From assembly GCA_028386065.3 (NCBI GenBank), contig JAKUCV010002299.1:62001-126000 (forward strand): DNA of 64,000 nucleotides, read 5' to 3'. The stretch comes from Turnera subulata. Lineage: Eukaryota > Streptophyta > Magnoliopsida > Malpighiales > Passifloraceae. Each line of letters starts with the position of its first letter. Within the stretch, counting starts at the first letter, position 1. The translations under genes were made by a program, and so were the position numbers. Below are positions 35,188 to 47,273 of the stretch, piece after piece. A model generated the notes under the pieces. It saw only the letters and a list, made by a program, of their open reading frames with translations, did not search any database and was not told the origin of the DNA.

Positions 35188-38100
35188 ATGATCACCGAAT
35201 CACCCAAAACCTCGATAGCTGCAGAGTCTTCCTCAAAGACTCCCGTGGTTTCTAACCTTATCTCTGTTGGTGGTGAGGCTGGTTCACAACCTCTCTCAAA
35301 TGCTCATCATTATGTCTCTATCAAGTTAACAGAGACAAACTATATTTTTTGGAGAGCTCAAATCGAGCCCTTCCTTATTGGTCAGGGAGTCCAGGGGTTT
35401 GTTAATGGTACTACTCCATGTCCTTCACCTACCATTGAGGGTGGTGAACCCAATCCTGAGTTCCAGCATTGGATCCAACAAGACAACCTGATCCTGAGTG
35501 CCATATTATCTTCTATCACCGTTGAGGTCTTCCCTATTGTGGTTGACGCTAAGACGTCCTATGAAGCGTGGCAGGCTCTCGAAACCTCTCTGGCCTAAGC
35601 CAACACTACTCGCCTAATGGCTATTCACATGGCCTTACAACGCCTTGAGCAATAGCCCGACGAGTCTGTTACGCGGTATCTTCATCGTGCTAAATATATC
35701 TCTGATCAACTTTCTGCTGCGGGTGAGCCATTATCTGTCCTTGACTTCAACATTCATGTCTTTCGTGGACTCCGATCTGAGTTTCAGCCCTATGCCACCT
35801 CTCTTTCTACTCGTCCTGAGCCCATTTTTTACTCTGAATTGTTGAGCTTACTTACTAGTCAGGAATACTTGGTTTGTGATCCTGTGAAAGTCCTTGCTAA
35901 TAATTCCTCTTCTGTGAGTTCTCCTACTGGTTCTTCTATGCCGGCCTCGCCTTCTCTTTCTCAGGCAAACGTGGTGCAGCGAGACCAGGTCTATCGCAAC
36001 AGCAATCGCGATAGCCGTGGTCGTTTTGGCGGTCGAGGGCGTGGCCGAGGTGGCCGCGGTGGTGGTCCTCCTCGTCAGTTTTCCGATAACCAGCAGTGGC
36101 AATCTGATAAGACCAAGCCTCGCTGCCAACTCTGCAACAAGATTGGTCATGGTGCAACAACTTGTTATCGTTTGCAACAGTTTGCCGGTGCAACTACTAA
36201 TTCAGTTGTCTCTCAGCCAATGTATCCTGGAAATTGGTTCCCTGACACCGGAGCGAGTCATCATGTCACTCCGGATATTCATGCTTTTCAGCACTATGAT
36301 GATTACTCGGGTACTGATGGGGTGCAGGTTGGTAATGGCCAACAGTTGAATATCTCCGGTATTGGCTCTTATGTTCTTTCTACTCACTCAAAACCTTTAT
36401 TACTTTGCAATATTTTGCATGTTCTAGCCCTTACCAAACCACTTCTTTCAGTTCAAAAATTCTCACAAGATAATAACGTTTATTTTGAATTCCATCCTGA
36501 TTTCTTTTGTGTTAAGGATCAAGCCACCAGGAAAACCATTCTCACCGGACCTAGTAGTCGTGGTCTTTATCTTCTCCAAGACACCTACCCTCAGTCATCG
36601 AGTTCGTCTGTTCACTCTGCTGTTCGCACTACTGTCTCCACATGGCATCGCAGGCTTGGTCACCCTCATGCTCGGACACAACATCGAATCTTGTCTTCCA
36701 ATAAACTTCCTATTTTTGGGTCTTCAACAACATCTTGTCTTGCTTGTCCTTTAGGAAAAATGTCTAGATTGTCTTTACCAATAAGTGGTTATTGTGCCAC
36801 GGGTGTCTTGGATCTCATTTATAGTGATGTTTGGGGGCCTTCCCCGGTTTTAAGCAATGAACAACATAAGTATTTTGTTATTTTTCTTGATGACTTTACA
36901 AAGTATATTTGGTACTTCCCTCTTCGCCAGAAATCTGAGGTTTTACAAGTTTTTAAGGAATTCCAGCTTCTTGTTGAACGACAGTTCAATACTAAGATTA
37001 AAAGTGTTCAAACCGACTGGGGGGGTGAGTATCGTCCCCTCAGTACCTATTTTACACAAATAGGAATTTTGCATCGTGTCATGTGTCCACACACACACAT
37101 GAACAACAAGGTTCCGTTGAACGGCGTCATCGCCATATTGTTGAGACTGGGTTAACCTTGATGGCTACTGCACATGTCCCCTCTCACTACTGGAAATATG
37201 CCTTTGAGGCAGCTGTTTTTCTTATTAATCGTCAGCCAACACGAGTTTTAGATAATGTATCACCTTACACAAAACTTTTTCATCGTCAGCCCGATTATGG
37301 TTTTCTAAAAGTTTTTGGATGCTTGTGCTATCCGTTCCTTCGGCCCTATAAAAAGCATAAGATTGATTTTCGTTCCCAACCTTGTGTCTTTTTGGGATAT
37401 TCTTCACGCCATCATGACTATCGGTGTATGTCTCTACTAAATCGACGTTTTTATATAGCAAGACATGTCAAGTTTTATAAAGATTTATTTCCTTTTGAGA
37501 AAGATTTTTTTTCTACTTCACCCACTATGACCGAGCCTGCCACTTCCACTTGGACTACAATTCCTCTTCAGGTCTTACTCCCTCGTATTGCCCCGACCTT
37601 ATCCTCATCTCCTTCCTCAGCATCTCCTCCTATGTCCCAATCCCACTCTCTGCCGTAAACTCCACCCTGTACAACCTCTCGGTCTCTCTCTCCTCTTCAT
37701 AGTCCTGTTCCACTACCTACTCCTTCCGTTTCTCCCCAAACTTCTGCACCCTTGCCACTACCTCGTCAAACAGGACACCCAATGCGTCTTCGTCATAATC
37801 CTAAGCCTAATCCCAAATATGCAGCCATAACTGAATGTTCAACTGAGGTAGAGCCAACTTGTTTCACAGAAGCCAAAAAATCAAAGGCATGGAGGGATGC
37901 GATGGTGGATGAATTAAACGCCTTCATAAAAAATAACACATGGGAGCTGGTGCCGGCTAAACCAAATATGAACCTTGTTGGTTGTAAGTGGGTGTTTCGG
38001 ATAAAGAGGAAAGCTGATAGTTCTGTTGAACGTTACAAGGCTAGGCTTGTAGCAAAAGGTTTTCAACAGCGGGCTGGTCTTGATTATGGTGAAACCTTCA

Positions 38101-39419
38101 ATCCCGTGGTAAAACCAATGACCATTAGAACTATAATGACGCTTGCAGTTACTCAGGGGTGGTCGATAACACAACTGGATGTAAGGAATGCTTTCTTGCA
38201 TGGTAATCTACAAGAAGCGGTCTATATGGTTCAGCCTCCAGGCTATGTTGATTCCACCAAACCAACACATGTCTGTCGTCTCAAGAAGTCACTTTATGGC
38301 CTTAAACAGGCACCATGGGCATGGTATTCTCGATTGAGTGATCATCTTCTTGCTATGGGGTTTATTGTTTTACGAACTGATCCTTCTCTGCTTATCTATA
38401 AGCGTGATGGTGTTTCTGTGTTCATCTTAATCTATGTCGATGATATCTTGGTCACGGGTTCTCATCCACATGTTATTAAAGCTCTTGTCTGCAGGCTTGG
38501 TGCAACTTTTGCTTTGCGGGATCTTGGAGATGTAAACTACTTCTTGGGCATTGAAGTGACTAAGACCAATCAGGGTCTTCTATTAACTCAAAGGAAATAC
38601 ATATCAGATTTAATGAAGAGAGTTGGTATGGAGAGTTGTAAGGCTGTTGGTACACCTGCCTTCACCAGTCAGAAGTTACAAAAGGGAGTTGGCACACTAC
38701 TGCCTGATCCTACGCCGTATCGAGCCTTTTTTTGTTCACTCCAATATGTAACAATTACTCGCCCAGATGTGGCTTTTGCAGTAGACAAAGTTAGCCAATA
38801 TATGCATGCACCCACCTCCGAACATCTCCAAGCTGCAAAACGTATCTTGAGATATCTTCAACACATACGAACTCACGGTCTTCATCTAACAGCTGCATCT
38901 CAGTTTGGGCTACAAGTCTTCACTGACGCCGACTGGGGGGGCTGTGTTGATGACTGGAAGTCGACAATGGGGTACCTTGTGTATCTTGGGTCCAATCTTG
39001 TCTCGTGGTTCTCACGCAAACAACGTACAGTGGTCAGGTCTTCCAACGAGGCAGAATACAAGGCTTTAGCTGATGGAGTGGCCGAGGTCTCTTGGATTCA
39101 ACAGCTGCTTGATGAGCTGGGGGTGCGTCAGAGTGTGCCAACCATTTGGTGTGATAATCTAGGTGCTACCTATCTGAGCATGAACCCTGTTCTCAATGCA
39201 AGAACAAAACATGTTGAGATCGATTACCATTTTGTTCATGATAGAGTTCAAAAGCGACAGATCGAAGTCAAGTTCATTGGCAGTGATGATCAATTAGTGG
39301 ATATCCTCACCAAACCCCTATCCACAACACGCCATACATTCTTGAAGAACAAACTGAATCTTGTTGATTCAACAGCGATTCGTTTGCGGGGGGATGTTAG
39401 AATATTGACAAAGAGGTGA
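35188..39419 (+). pseudogene. copia gag-pol polyprotein, disrupted
   Basis: Gag starts at 35188 and is stopped by TAA at 35596-35598 and TAG at 35653-35655. The same frame then runs to about 37100. It carries a CCHC zinc knuckle (CQLCNKIGHGATTC), protease motif DTGASHH, integrase zinc finger and the first part of the integrase core (SDVWGP, TDWGGEY). A frameshift lies in a CACACA tract near 37090, and the integrase end continues in another frame (SVERRHRH). A further TAA at 37656-37658 sits in the linker. Reverse transcriptase follows (LDVRNAFLHG, YVDDILV), then RNase H (DADWGG, SSNEAEYKALADG). With three stops and one frameshift, no full polyprotein can be made. Confidence 0.9.
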
Positions 39420-39635
39420 TAAGGTTATCGTCGTATAGGATCGGTTTTATCATCAGTGTATAGGATTGGTGTTATCGTTATCATGTACCTGATAAGGGAG
39501 TAGGATTGTTAACAGCTGTAACTCGGCCCTTATCACCTCACTGTACTTATCATGTAAATGCCTATAAATACAAGACTAAGAGCCAGTCTCAAGAACAGAG
39601 CAATTCCATCACTCATTGTGTTTAGGGTTTCTATA
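39395..39635 (+). repeat. 3' LTR of the 4.7-kb copia element
   Basis: This is a 241-bp partner of the 5' LTR, preceded by the polypurine tract. The RNase H reading frame runs a few codons into it. Confidence 0.92.
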
Positions 39636-40644
39636 ATGTCAGTTAACAGTCCATGTTCTTAGTTGGTTATCAATTTTTGATTTATCTATCTCAAGCAGAC
39701 GGAGAAATTAAATTTGAAGGTCTTGGAATTAGCTAAGGGATTAAAATGGTCTCTCTTTAGTGACCATCCGTGGTTCCAACTAAAGAGACGGTAAACTTTA
39801 GACTTAATTGGTCCGTTTATTCTTTCTGCAACAGATTTGAATTCTTATCAGTTAAGTGCATCCGGAGCACAGAAATCATTGAAGTCATTAAAATGTAGTT
39901 GGTGAACTCATGAGTAAAAACATATAGATCTGGATGGTTTTCTCCCAATGATTAGATTTATTGGAGCAAAGGAAGTTGCGAAAGAGTATGATTTGACTTG
40001 CCTAGTTTGTATGTCTAAATGATGCATTTATCCTAAGCATTCAGGATAGTTAACTGGGTTAGCAGGTCTTTTTTGCACTTCTATTATGTTTATGCCATCC
40101 TTGGGTTGATATTTTGCGGAGTCTGTATTAAATGAGTTGGTAGAGGCGGTGGGACTTCATTTCTTTTTTTTTTTTTGCCAATAATTTGATTCCAGTCATT
40201 GTCTTCATAATGTTTCTTCAATTTGGTTTTTGACTCAATACCTGCTAAGTAGTTTCAAAATTATGTGAAATCTTCAGAAAATTGCAAGAGAAAAGCTGTA
40301 TCTTCAGCTGACTTGAAGATTATCGGTTAGCAGACAAGTTTAATAAAATTGATGCAATCTCTTTTAGAATTGATAAAATTCCTTTTATGCAAGCATGTAC
40401 ACAATTTTTCAGAGCTACTAAATGACTTGTTATTTGGCAAGGAAGAAGATGAGCCGACTTTACGCCAACTTATTTTAGTATTTTGGTTCTTACAGAATGC
40501 TCTCCCCATTGTCTACACTGTTTGTTGGCTTGCTTTTGTTTACTGCTTCTTGTTGATTGCTTTGTCTTTCATTTCTCACAATGCATATCGTGAATGTTCA
40601 GGTTCTTTTACATGAAGGTGGTACTCTTCTTGTTGCAAAATACT
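39636..40644. other. non-transposon stretch with possible exon remnants
   Basis: Short exon-like segments follow AG acceptors: 39699 on (TEKLNLKVLELAKGLKW), about 40412 on (ELLNDLLFGKEEDEPTLRQ) and 40603 on (VLLHEGGTLLVAKY). I do not recognise the protein. The last segment is cut by the fold-back element at 40645. The pieces may be decayed exons of a host gene split by the nest. No complete gene can be built. Confidence 0.3.
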
Positions 40645-41329
40645 GGGATAACCTCACCGGAGGTCCTATAACATATCTCGAAAACTCACTTGAGTTCTAA
40701 TTTCGAAAAACGACTCATTCGAGTCCTATAACGTTTAAAAATGATACCAATTGAGTCCCCATCCATGTTTCCGTTAGATTTTCTGTTATCTTTAAGATTT
40801 TTTAGTCCCTACAATTCTATATAATATTTTTTTTTTTTGAGAATCAATAAGTGGATTTAAAAAATTTGGTTAGGGAACCCCTAACAGATTACATCAGAGT
40901 ATATAGAGTAAGTACTCTAATGACTTATGCAAACAAGATACAGAACAAATAAAAATAGCTGAAGATACAGAGAACAAAATTAGGAAGAAACTGAAGTTGA
41001 AAACTTGATGCACCAGAAGTTGCAAAGTTGTTGCATATCCTCAGATAAGTCCCGTGGCTTGAGATTCTTCAGTCTGCAAAAACGCATCTTCAGGTCAGAA
41101 TATATAGCTGCAAGCACAACATCAATGGAACGGCAACAATGAGTGAAATGCCTCTGATTTCATTCTCGCCATATATGGTATATACTAGCACACCATGCTA
41201 TGCGCAGGATCATAGACTTTAGGGACTTCTTTTGTAAATGAGCCTTAGCCCAAGCAAACTCTCCTGGCCATGAACATACAACATGAGAGACATTGCAATG
41301 AGACAAAATCCGAGACCATATTTAAGCAG

Positions 41330-41537
41330 AAAATGGGCAGGCGAAGAAGAGATGATTTCTGTTTTCAGTAGGGCAAGAGCATAACAAACATAAAGTATTA
41401 GAAACAATCCCCCATGCATGAAATCTCTCCCGTGTAGCCAATCTATCAAGGATGGCCAACCATGCGATAAAACTGTGTTTTGGGATAAATCCTGCTGTCC
41501 AAAGTAGCTTAAACCAGTCCACATGCGGCTTATGAGA
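41330..41537 (-). pseudogene. LINE ORF2 C-terminal zf-RVT domain, distal part
   Basis: The minus-strand frame encodes FKLLWTAGFIPKHSFIAWLAILDRLATRER and CLLC-TENRNHLFFACPFS, the zinc-binding domain that ends plant LINE ORF2. A stop falls after FACPFSA at about 41323. The upstream part is at 44227-44475, separated by the gag-only LTR element. Decayed coding continues towards 41000. Confidence 0.8.
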
Positions 41538-41542
41538 CCGAA

Positions 41543-44221
41543 TGATGCAGGAGCAAAATTATTTGTATTTTAATATTTTATTTTATTTTTATGTTGGGTC
41601 GGTTACTATTCGCGTGTCACTATTCACATGTTACTGTAGCATGTCGGTACTGTTCGCATTTAGGTTTTCTCTAGTATAAATAGGTTATGTTAGCTTTAGT
41701 TTCAGCAGCTTATTATTATCTTATTTTGACTATATGTCTCTAGTGTTTTAAACCTTAATTATCAATCCTATTGTTCCTAAACAATTCTGATTGCGTATTC
41801 CGCTAGATTCTCTGCTATTTTGAGTTTTCTATTCTCTATCCTATTCTCTACCCTACATCAATTGGTAGCCGAGCAAAACGTTCGCAAATAGGTTTGCGAA
41901 AACGACACCATGGTAGGCAGAGGTAGAGGTCGTGGGAAAGGAAATCAAAATCAGCAACATATCCTAGTTGATCTTCAGCGTCTGATTGCAGCATTATCGA
42001 GAGATATGCGTGCGCTACGGCGACAGGAACCGGTGGCAGCCCGAATGGAGATTCCGAAAGGTAACACCAACCCTGCAGATATACCGGAAGGTAGTCAAGG
42101 GGCGGAATCAACGGAAATTGATGACATTGATGAAGAAAACCCTTTTCACAATGCTGGAGCTGCAGGCAACGCAGCAAGAGGCGGACTTGAAGAGAGGTTA
42201 GTTCATGCTTTAGATCTGAATAGTGGTGGAATTAAGATAGAAGTTTCAGATTTTTCTGGAAAGATGCATATGGAAGACTATTTAGATTGGGAAGCAAGTT
42301 TGGAGAATTATTTTGAGTGGAAACCTTTGGTTGAAAAGCAAAAAGTGTTATTTGTTAAGCTTAAATTGAAAGGCACAACACTTCAATGGTGGAAGAGAGT
42401 TGAGGAGCAACGTGTACGTCAAAGAAAGCCTAAAATCAACACTTGGGAACATATGAAGAGAAAGTTGCGCAAGCAATTTTTGGCATCTGATTATGCTATG
42501 GAGTTATATGAGAGATTTCATTCGTTAAGACAGTGAAGCATGACAGTGGAGGAGTATACGGCTGAATTTAACAACTTATTGATTAGAGTTGGTCTTAGAG
42601 AGTCAAAAGAACAATTGACTTCTCGTTATCTTTTAGGACTAAACCAAGCTATTAGGGATGAGATGGGTGTTGTACGCTTGTTCAATCTGGAAGATGCGCA
42701 GCAATATGCATTGATGGCTGAAAAATGGGTGCAACACTATGGAGCAAGGCGTCCCTTGTTTGGAAGAACTGACAGAATTGTGCAAAAAGGTGTTGCTGTC
42801 TTTAGTGGCAATAAACCAGACCTAAACACTCACAAATCCAGCCAAGGTGGTGCTGTGAATAATCGCTTGGTGCAAAGAATTCTAACAACAGTGAGAGAAG
42901 TGAGAAAGGTAGAGATTCTAATCAATCGAAGGCTCAACTTAGTTCAGGTCCTTCAACTTCTAAGGCTGGTAATGAGTCTCGCATTCGTTGTTATACTTGT
43001 GGAGGAAAGGGACACTTCTCTTTTTAGTTGTCCACAAGGTAGAGTGAATTCAACGAACTTGGAAGAAGAAGAAGAGGAGGCATTTGGACCTGTTAATGAT
43101 GAACAGGATGAAGAGGATGGATATCCGGATGAAGAGAATGATAACGAAGAAGATAGATATCAAGAGGAGGAGAGCAGGTTGTTGTTGATGACAAACAAAT
43201 TTGAGGAAGAAGATTGGAATTCTCAACCAATCTATGACACTTATAGTGATGATGATGATGTCTTTCCTCTAGAAGAGATTGCTATGAGCAGGCAAGATGA
43301 GGGTAAAGAGAATGTTACAGCAACAATACCAGAAGAAATTTCTACGAACAAGCAAGATGATAATAAAGAGAAGGTTGCAGCAACAATAGCAGATTTCCAA
43401 GACCCTTTTAATTGCACTACTCAGTCACTTTCGGAGACAGATTATAGCAACAATTTTGTGCAACTAACCTTCAAGAAGAGTGCAGAAGTTTGGCCAAAGA
43501 TGGATAAGTATTCTGGCATGCATGGGGTCTCCGATGTGCAGGGTGATATAGATGTAATTGATTCTATATGGTTGAACTTTGTGGAGAATGAATCTAAACG
43601 GAAAAGTGCTAGAATGAAAACAGAAGTTAAGAAAATCATTGAAGGAAGCTCGAGGAATGTGGATTCTGGTCTACTTCAAATGTCTTCATCAACTTCTAAG
43701 GAGTTTGGATCTTGTGGAGTGTGTGTTCGATGCTTAGTAGATTTTAACAGTAAGCTGAAAGACAATTTGTGTTTGAAGTTCAAAGGCAAGAAAGGTTGGC
43801 AAGGTATGATTGGACATCCATATGATCGGGGCAAGATCAACTTGCAGACAAGTTGTTTTCAACCTGAGGGGACTGATGCAGGAGCAAAATTATTAGTATT
43901 TTAATATTTTATTTTATTTTTATGTTGGGTCGGTTACTGTTCGCGTGTCACTATTCACGCGTTACTGTAGCATGCCGGTACTGTTCATACGTACTGTAGC
44001 AGTACTATTCCTTTTACATTTAGGTTTTCTCTAGTATAAATAGGCTATGTTAGCTTCAGTTTCAGTAGCTTATTTTTATCTTATTTTGACTATACGTCTC
44101 TAGTGGTTTTAAACCCTAATTATCAATCCTATTGTTCCTAAACAATTCTGATTGCGTATTCCGCTAGATTCTCTGCTATTTTGAGTTTTCTATTCTCTAT
44201 CCTATTCTCTACCCTACATCA
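41543..44221 (+). mobile_element. gag-only LTR retrotransposon (TR-GAG type), 2.7 kb
   Basis: The LTRs are 41543-41860 (318 bp) and 43874-44221 (348 bp). They start TGATG and end CATCA, a perfect 5-bp terminal inversion. A perfect target duplication CCGAA is at 41538-41542 and 44222-44226. TGGTAGCCGAGC, a degenerate initiator-Met-type primer site, follows the 5' LTR, and GAGGGGAC precedes the 3' LTR. The LTRs differ by about eleven substitutions plus two indels; one of about 30 bp explains the length difference. The interior encodes Gag only. There is no protease, reverse transcriptase or integrase, so the element depends on a partner's pol. Confidence 0.92.
41910..43904 (+). pseudogene. Gag-like protein with a long acidic C-terminal extension, disrupted
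   Basis: The ATG at 41910 opens a retrotransposon Gag of the gypsy type, with MEDYLDWEASLENYFEW, KLKGTTLQWWKR, LRKQFLASDYAMELYERFHSLRQ and then MTVEEYTAEF. One in-frame TGA at 42534-42536 splits it, and the frame is otherwise continuous. The CCHC knuckle (CYTCGGKGHFSF at about 42992-43027) is readable only in a neighbouring frame, so compensating indels flank it; one probably lies in the T-run at about 43021-43026. After the knuckle come about 280 residues: a Glu/Asp-rich stretch (EEEEEEAFGPVNDEQDEEDGYP), two near-repeats of the SRQDEGKENV/TNKQDDNKEKV type, and a basic end. I do not recognise this part. It could be exapted sequence or the element's own novelty. Confidence 0.8.
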
Positions 44222-44226
44222 CCGAA

Positions 44227-44475
44227 TATAGAAAACTGTCCAGAAGCAGATAGTGACCAGATGACCTGATCATCCATCGTAGAGGGAATAATCGTAGCAG
44301 AATTCTGCCTCAAGCGTGCAATAATTGGAAGCCTACAACGAGGCCATTCCCAAGTATTATTAGAGATAAGAAAGATAACCTTAGCCTGTAGGGGAATCTT
44401 AGTATTTTGAATCATAGAAGATGGAACAATGGAGTGTAGTATACCATCAGGGTGCCATCTATCCCACCACACATA
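44227..44475 (-). pseudogene. LINE ORF2 segment between reverse transcriptase and zf-RVT
   Basis: The minus-strand frame WWDRWHPDGIL-S, IIARLRQNSATIIPS and DQVIWSLSASGQFSI is the typical region between the LINE reverse transcriptase and zf-RVT. It follows a stop at about 44482 and is cut by the TSD and LTR element at 44226. Confidence 0.8.
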
Positions 44476-44481
44476 CGTGTT

Positions 44482-46330
44482 CTACCCATTGCCAATTAAG
44501 TGCATGAAAGCTTGAGAGAAAGCCTGTCTTAATTTGAGAATTTTTCGTATGCTCCAAGAGCAATTAGAAGGAATAGGCACACTCCAAAGACTGCAGCCTT
44601 TAAGAAAATAGACAGAGATCCAGGAAACCCACAATGAACCTGCTTGGAGCAAAATATTCCATAATTGGCGCGCAATACATGCTTGGATCCAGTCCTTTAG
44701 CTTTTTGATACCCAAACCTCCCTCTTGCTTTGGATATGTAAGCTCAGCCCAAGACACTTTGGCTTTATAAGAGGTTGTAGAAGAACCAGACCAAAGAAAT
44801 GTTGCGCATAATCTTTCAATCTCCTTAAGCACCTTGGAAGGCAAAATGAAGATGTTTGCCCAATAGTTCTGCAGACTAAACAGCACTGACAAAACAAGCT
44901 GTAACTTCCCAGCAAAAGAGAGGAATTTAGAACTCCAAGAATTGATTCGGGCCATTATTCGGTCAATAAGAGGCTCGCAAAAATTAAAAGAGGGATGCCC
45001 AAAAATTAAAGGAACGCCTAGGTATCTGACAGGAAGTTTGCCAAGCTTGAACCCACAAGTCTGAATAAACTGAGGAATCATGTCTTCGGATACACCTGCT
45101 AGAAATGCTTCACTCTTCGTTGGATTGAATTTGAGCCCAGAGAGATAATAAAATTCTTGGAATATGTGATTAATAGCGTGAGCTGCTTGTAGGCTACCAT
45201 CCGAGAAAACAAGCAGGTCATCGGCAAAACACAGATGGGTGAGCTGAAGTTGAGAGCATTTAGGATGGTAGGGAAGAATTTTTTCCACTGCTGCTTTATG
45301 AAGGAGACAAGACAACACTTCCATAGAGATAACAAAGAGATAGGGTGACAAAGGATCACCCTGTCTCATTCCTTTCCTGCCTTTGAAGATTCCACACAAT
45401 GCACCATTTATAGAGACAAAAAACATGGCAGTAGAAAGACAAATCTTAATCCAAGCAATGAATTGAGCAGGAAAATTCATAGGAGCAAGAACATTAATAA
45501 GAAAGTCCCAGTCAATTGAATCAAATGCCTTCATCAAATCAATCTTAAGGGCACATCGACCAGACAGATCAGCCTTGTGATAGTTGTGGACTAACTCGTG
45601 GGCAAGCAATATATTATCAACAATGCGTCTACCAGGGATAAATGAAGTTTGACTATTGCTAATAAGATAGGGAAGGCACCTTTGAAGTCGATTTGCAAGT
45701 ATCTTGGATATACATTTGTTAAGTGTTGTGCAATAGGCAATTGGACGAAAATCCGTCACCTTTTGCGCATTAGGAATCTTGGGAATCAGGCTGAGGATTG
45801 TAGAATTCTTTGACTGCCGCAGTAACATCTGCACCAACAATACTCCAAGCAGATTTAAAAAACTCCACACTATAACCATCAGGCCCCGGTGCTTTGTTGG
45901 TACCCAAAGAGAACATAGCATCGTGAATTTCAGCATCCGAAACTGCAGCAACAAGTGATAATGATGCATCTGCAGGAAGAAAATGACGAAGAATAGTTCT
46001 GAAAAATGAAACTGAACCAGCAGTAACCTCTGGATTCTTCCTGCCCAAAAATTCAGTATAAAACTGAACAATAGAAGCTTCAATCTGAATAGGGTTAGTG
46101 AGCAGATCACCATGAGGTGTGATAATAGAGTGAAAAGTATTCCTAGCTTTACGCACTTTCACTATATTAAGGAAAAATCGAGTATTCGAATCTCCACAGG
46201 ACAGCCATGAAATTCGAGCCCTCTGCCTCATATATGATTCCTCAGCTACTTTGAGTTCTGAAAGGGATTGTAGAAGACTTTGCTCAAGAAATAGGAGGTC
46301 AGAATGTGTATTCCCAGCGAACAATTGAGA
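44482..46330 (-). pseudogene. LINE ORF2 reverse transcriptase, frameshifted
   Basis: The N-terminal part is in one frame (46330 to about 45800): SYMRQRARISWLSCGDSNTRFF and LGTNKAPGPDGYSVEFFKS. The rest, to 44482, is in another: LIPKIPNAQKVTDFRPIAYC, FIPGRRIVDNILLAHEL, KIDLMKAFDSIDWDFL, RQGDPLSPYLFV, the catalytic CFADDLLVF box and LPVRYLGVPL. A frameshift near 45800 joins them, and a stop ends the domain at 44482-44484. The catalytic aspartates are present, but the protein cannot be made whole. Confidence 0.9.
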
Positions 46331-46435
46331 CTGTACAGACAGCAGCTCTTGTTCAATGAGTGCAATCCTCTGTGATAAATCTCCATAAGCCTTACAATGC
46401 AGCTACTTTAATTCAACTTTAAGAGCCTTCAGTTT

Positions 46436-47273
46436 CTACCATAACCTAAACATAGCCGATCCATTCACACTAGAAGACCAAACAGTGGAAACTCTAAGAA
46501 GAAAGTCCGAATGAGTGATCCAAAAGTTACAAAGTTTAAAAGGTTTAGGACCAGTAAGTGTTGTCTGACCATTAGTAAACAAAACAGCATTGTGATCAGA
46601 CACCTCAGGATTAAGAAAGGCAATTGTGCTAGCAGGAAAAGCAGAAAACCACTCAGCATTCACTAGAAACTTGTCAAGTTTATAGAAGATAGGATTGGCA
46701 GGCTGTTTATTACACCATGTAAACAGAGTACCAGTATATGGATGATCTAGAATACCATTAGCAACTAGGCAATCATTGAACTGCTTCACTTCTGCCCCCA
46801 AGTGAGAAATGGAGGAGTTGGACTCTGAAGGAGATCGTACAACATTGAAGTTGCCAAGCAAACACCAAGGGTGAGACCCGACTGTAGAGGAAAACATTGA
46901 AATACTCGGGTAGAGAGTAGTAGCCCTTGCAGTAGCTAAATTTGCAGCATAGATAAATGATGCATAACACTGAATCTGCTCACTAACACAAGTGACTTGA
47001 CAGTGTAAAGCTTGGGCAGAGGAATCAAGAACAACAATATCCACTTTGTCTGTCCACAACAACCAGATGCGTCCTAAACGAGCATGCGTGTAATTGTTGG
47101 CAAAGTTCCAAGTAGGAAGAAAATTTTTCCGAACATCCAAAACATAATCTGCTTGTATTTTAGTTTCAAGCAAACATACAATATCAGCAGAAACACTAGA
47201 TATACGTTTAATAACTGCCTTTTGTTTTATGGGGTCATTTAATCCCCTGACATTCCAACAGAACCAACGCATT
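46436..47273 (-). pseudogene. LINE ORF2 endonuclease domain
   Basis: ATG at 47273 opens MRWFCWNVRGLNDPIKQ, an APE-type endonuclease. It includes CLLETKI (catalytic Glu), WCLLGNFN (where GDFN is usual) and the distal NPEVSDHNAVLF (SDH motif). The Asn in place of Asp in GDFN may itself abolish activity. Stops at 46436-46438 and 46403-46405 separate it from the reverse transcriptase in the same frame. Its start overlaps the end of ORF1 by about 40 bp. Confidence 0.88.

Larger units (their letters stand above)
34902..39635 (+). mobile_element. Ty1/copia LTR retrotransposon (4.7 kb)
   Basis: Complete but inactivated. The LTRs are 34902-35142 and 39395-39635, each 241 bp, starting TGTTAG. I count five substitutions between them (about 98% identity). 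A primer-binding-like TGGTAGCGCAGC follows the 5' LTR, with partial match to the initiator-Met-type site. A purine tract GGGGGGA precedes the 3' LTR. The flanks TGTC/TGTC (GTGTC left, ATGTC right) suggest a 5-bp target duplication with one change. Gag-pol is present in copia order, protease-integrase-RT-RNase H. Confidence 0.93.
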
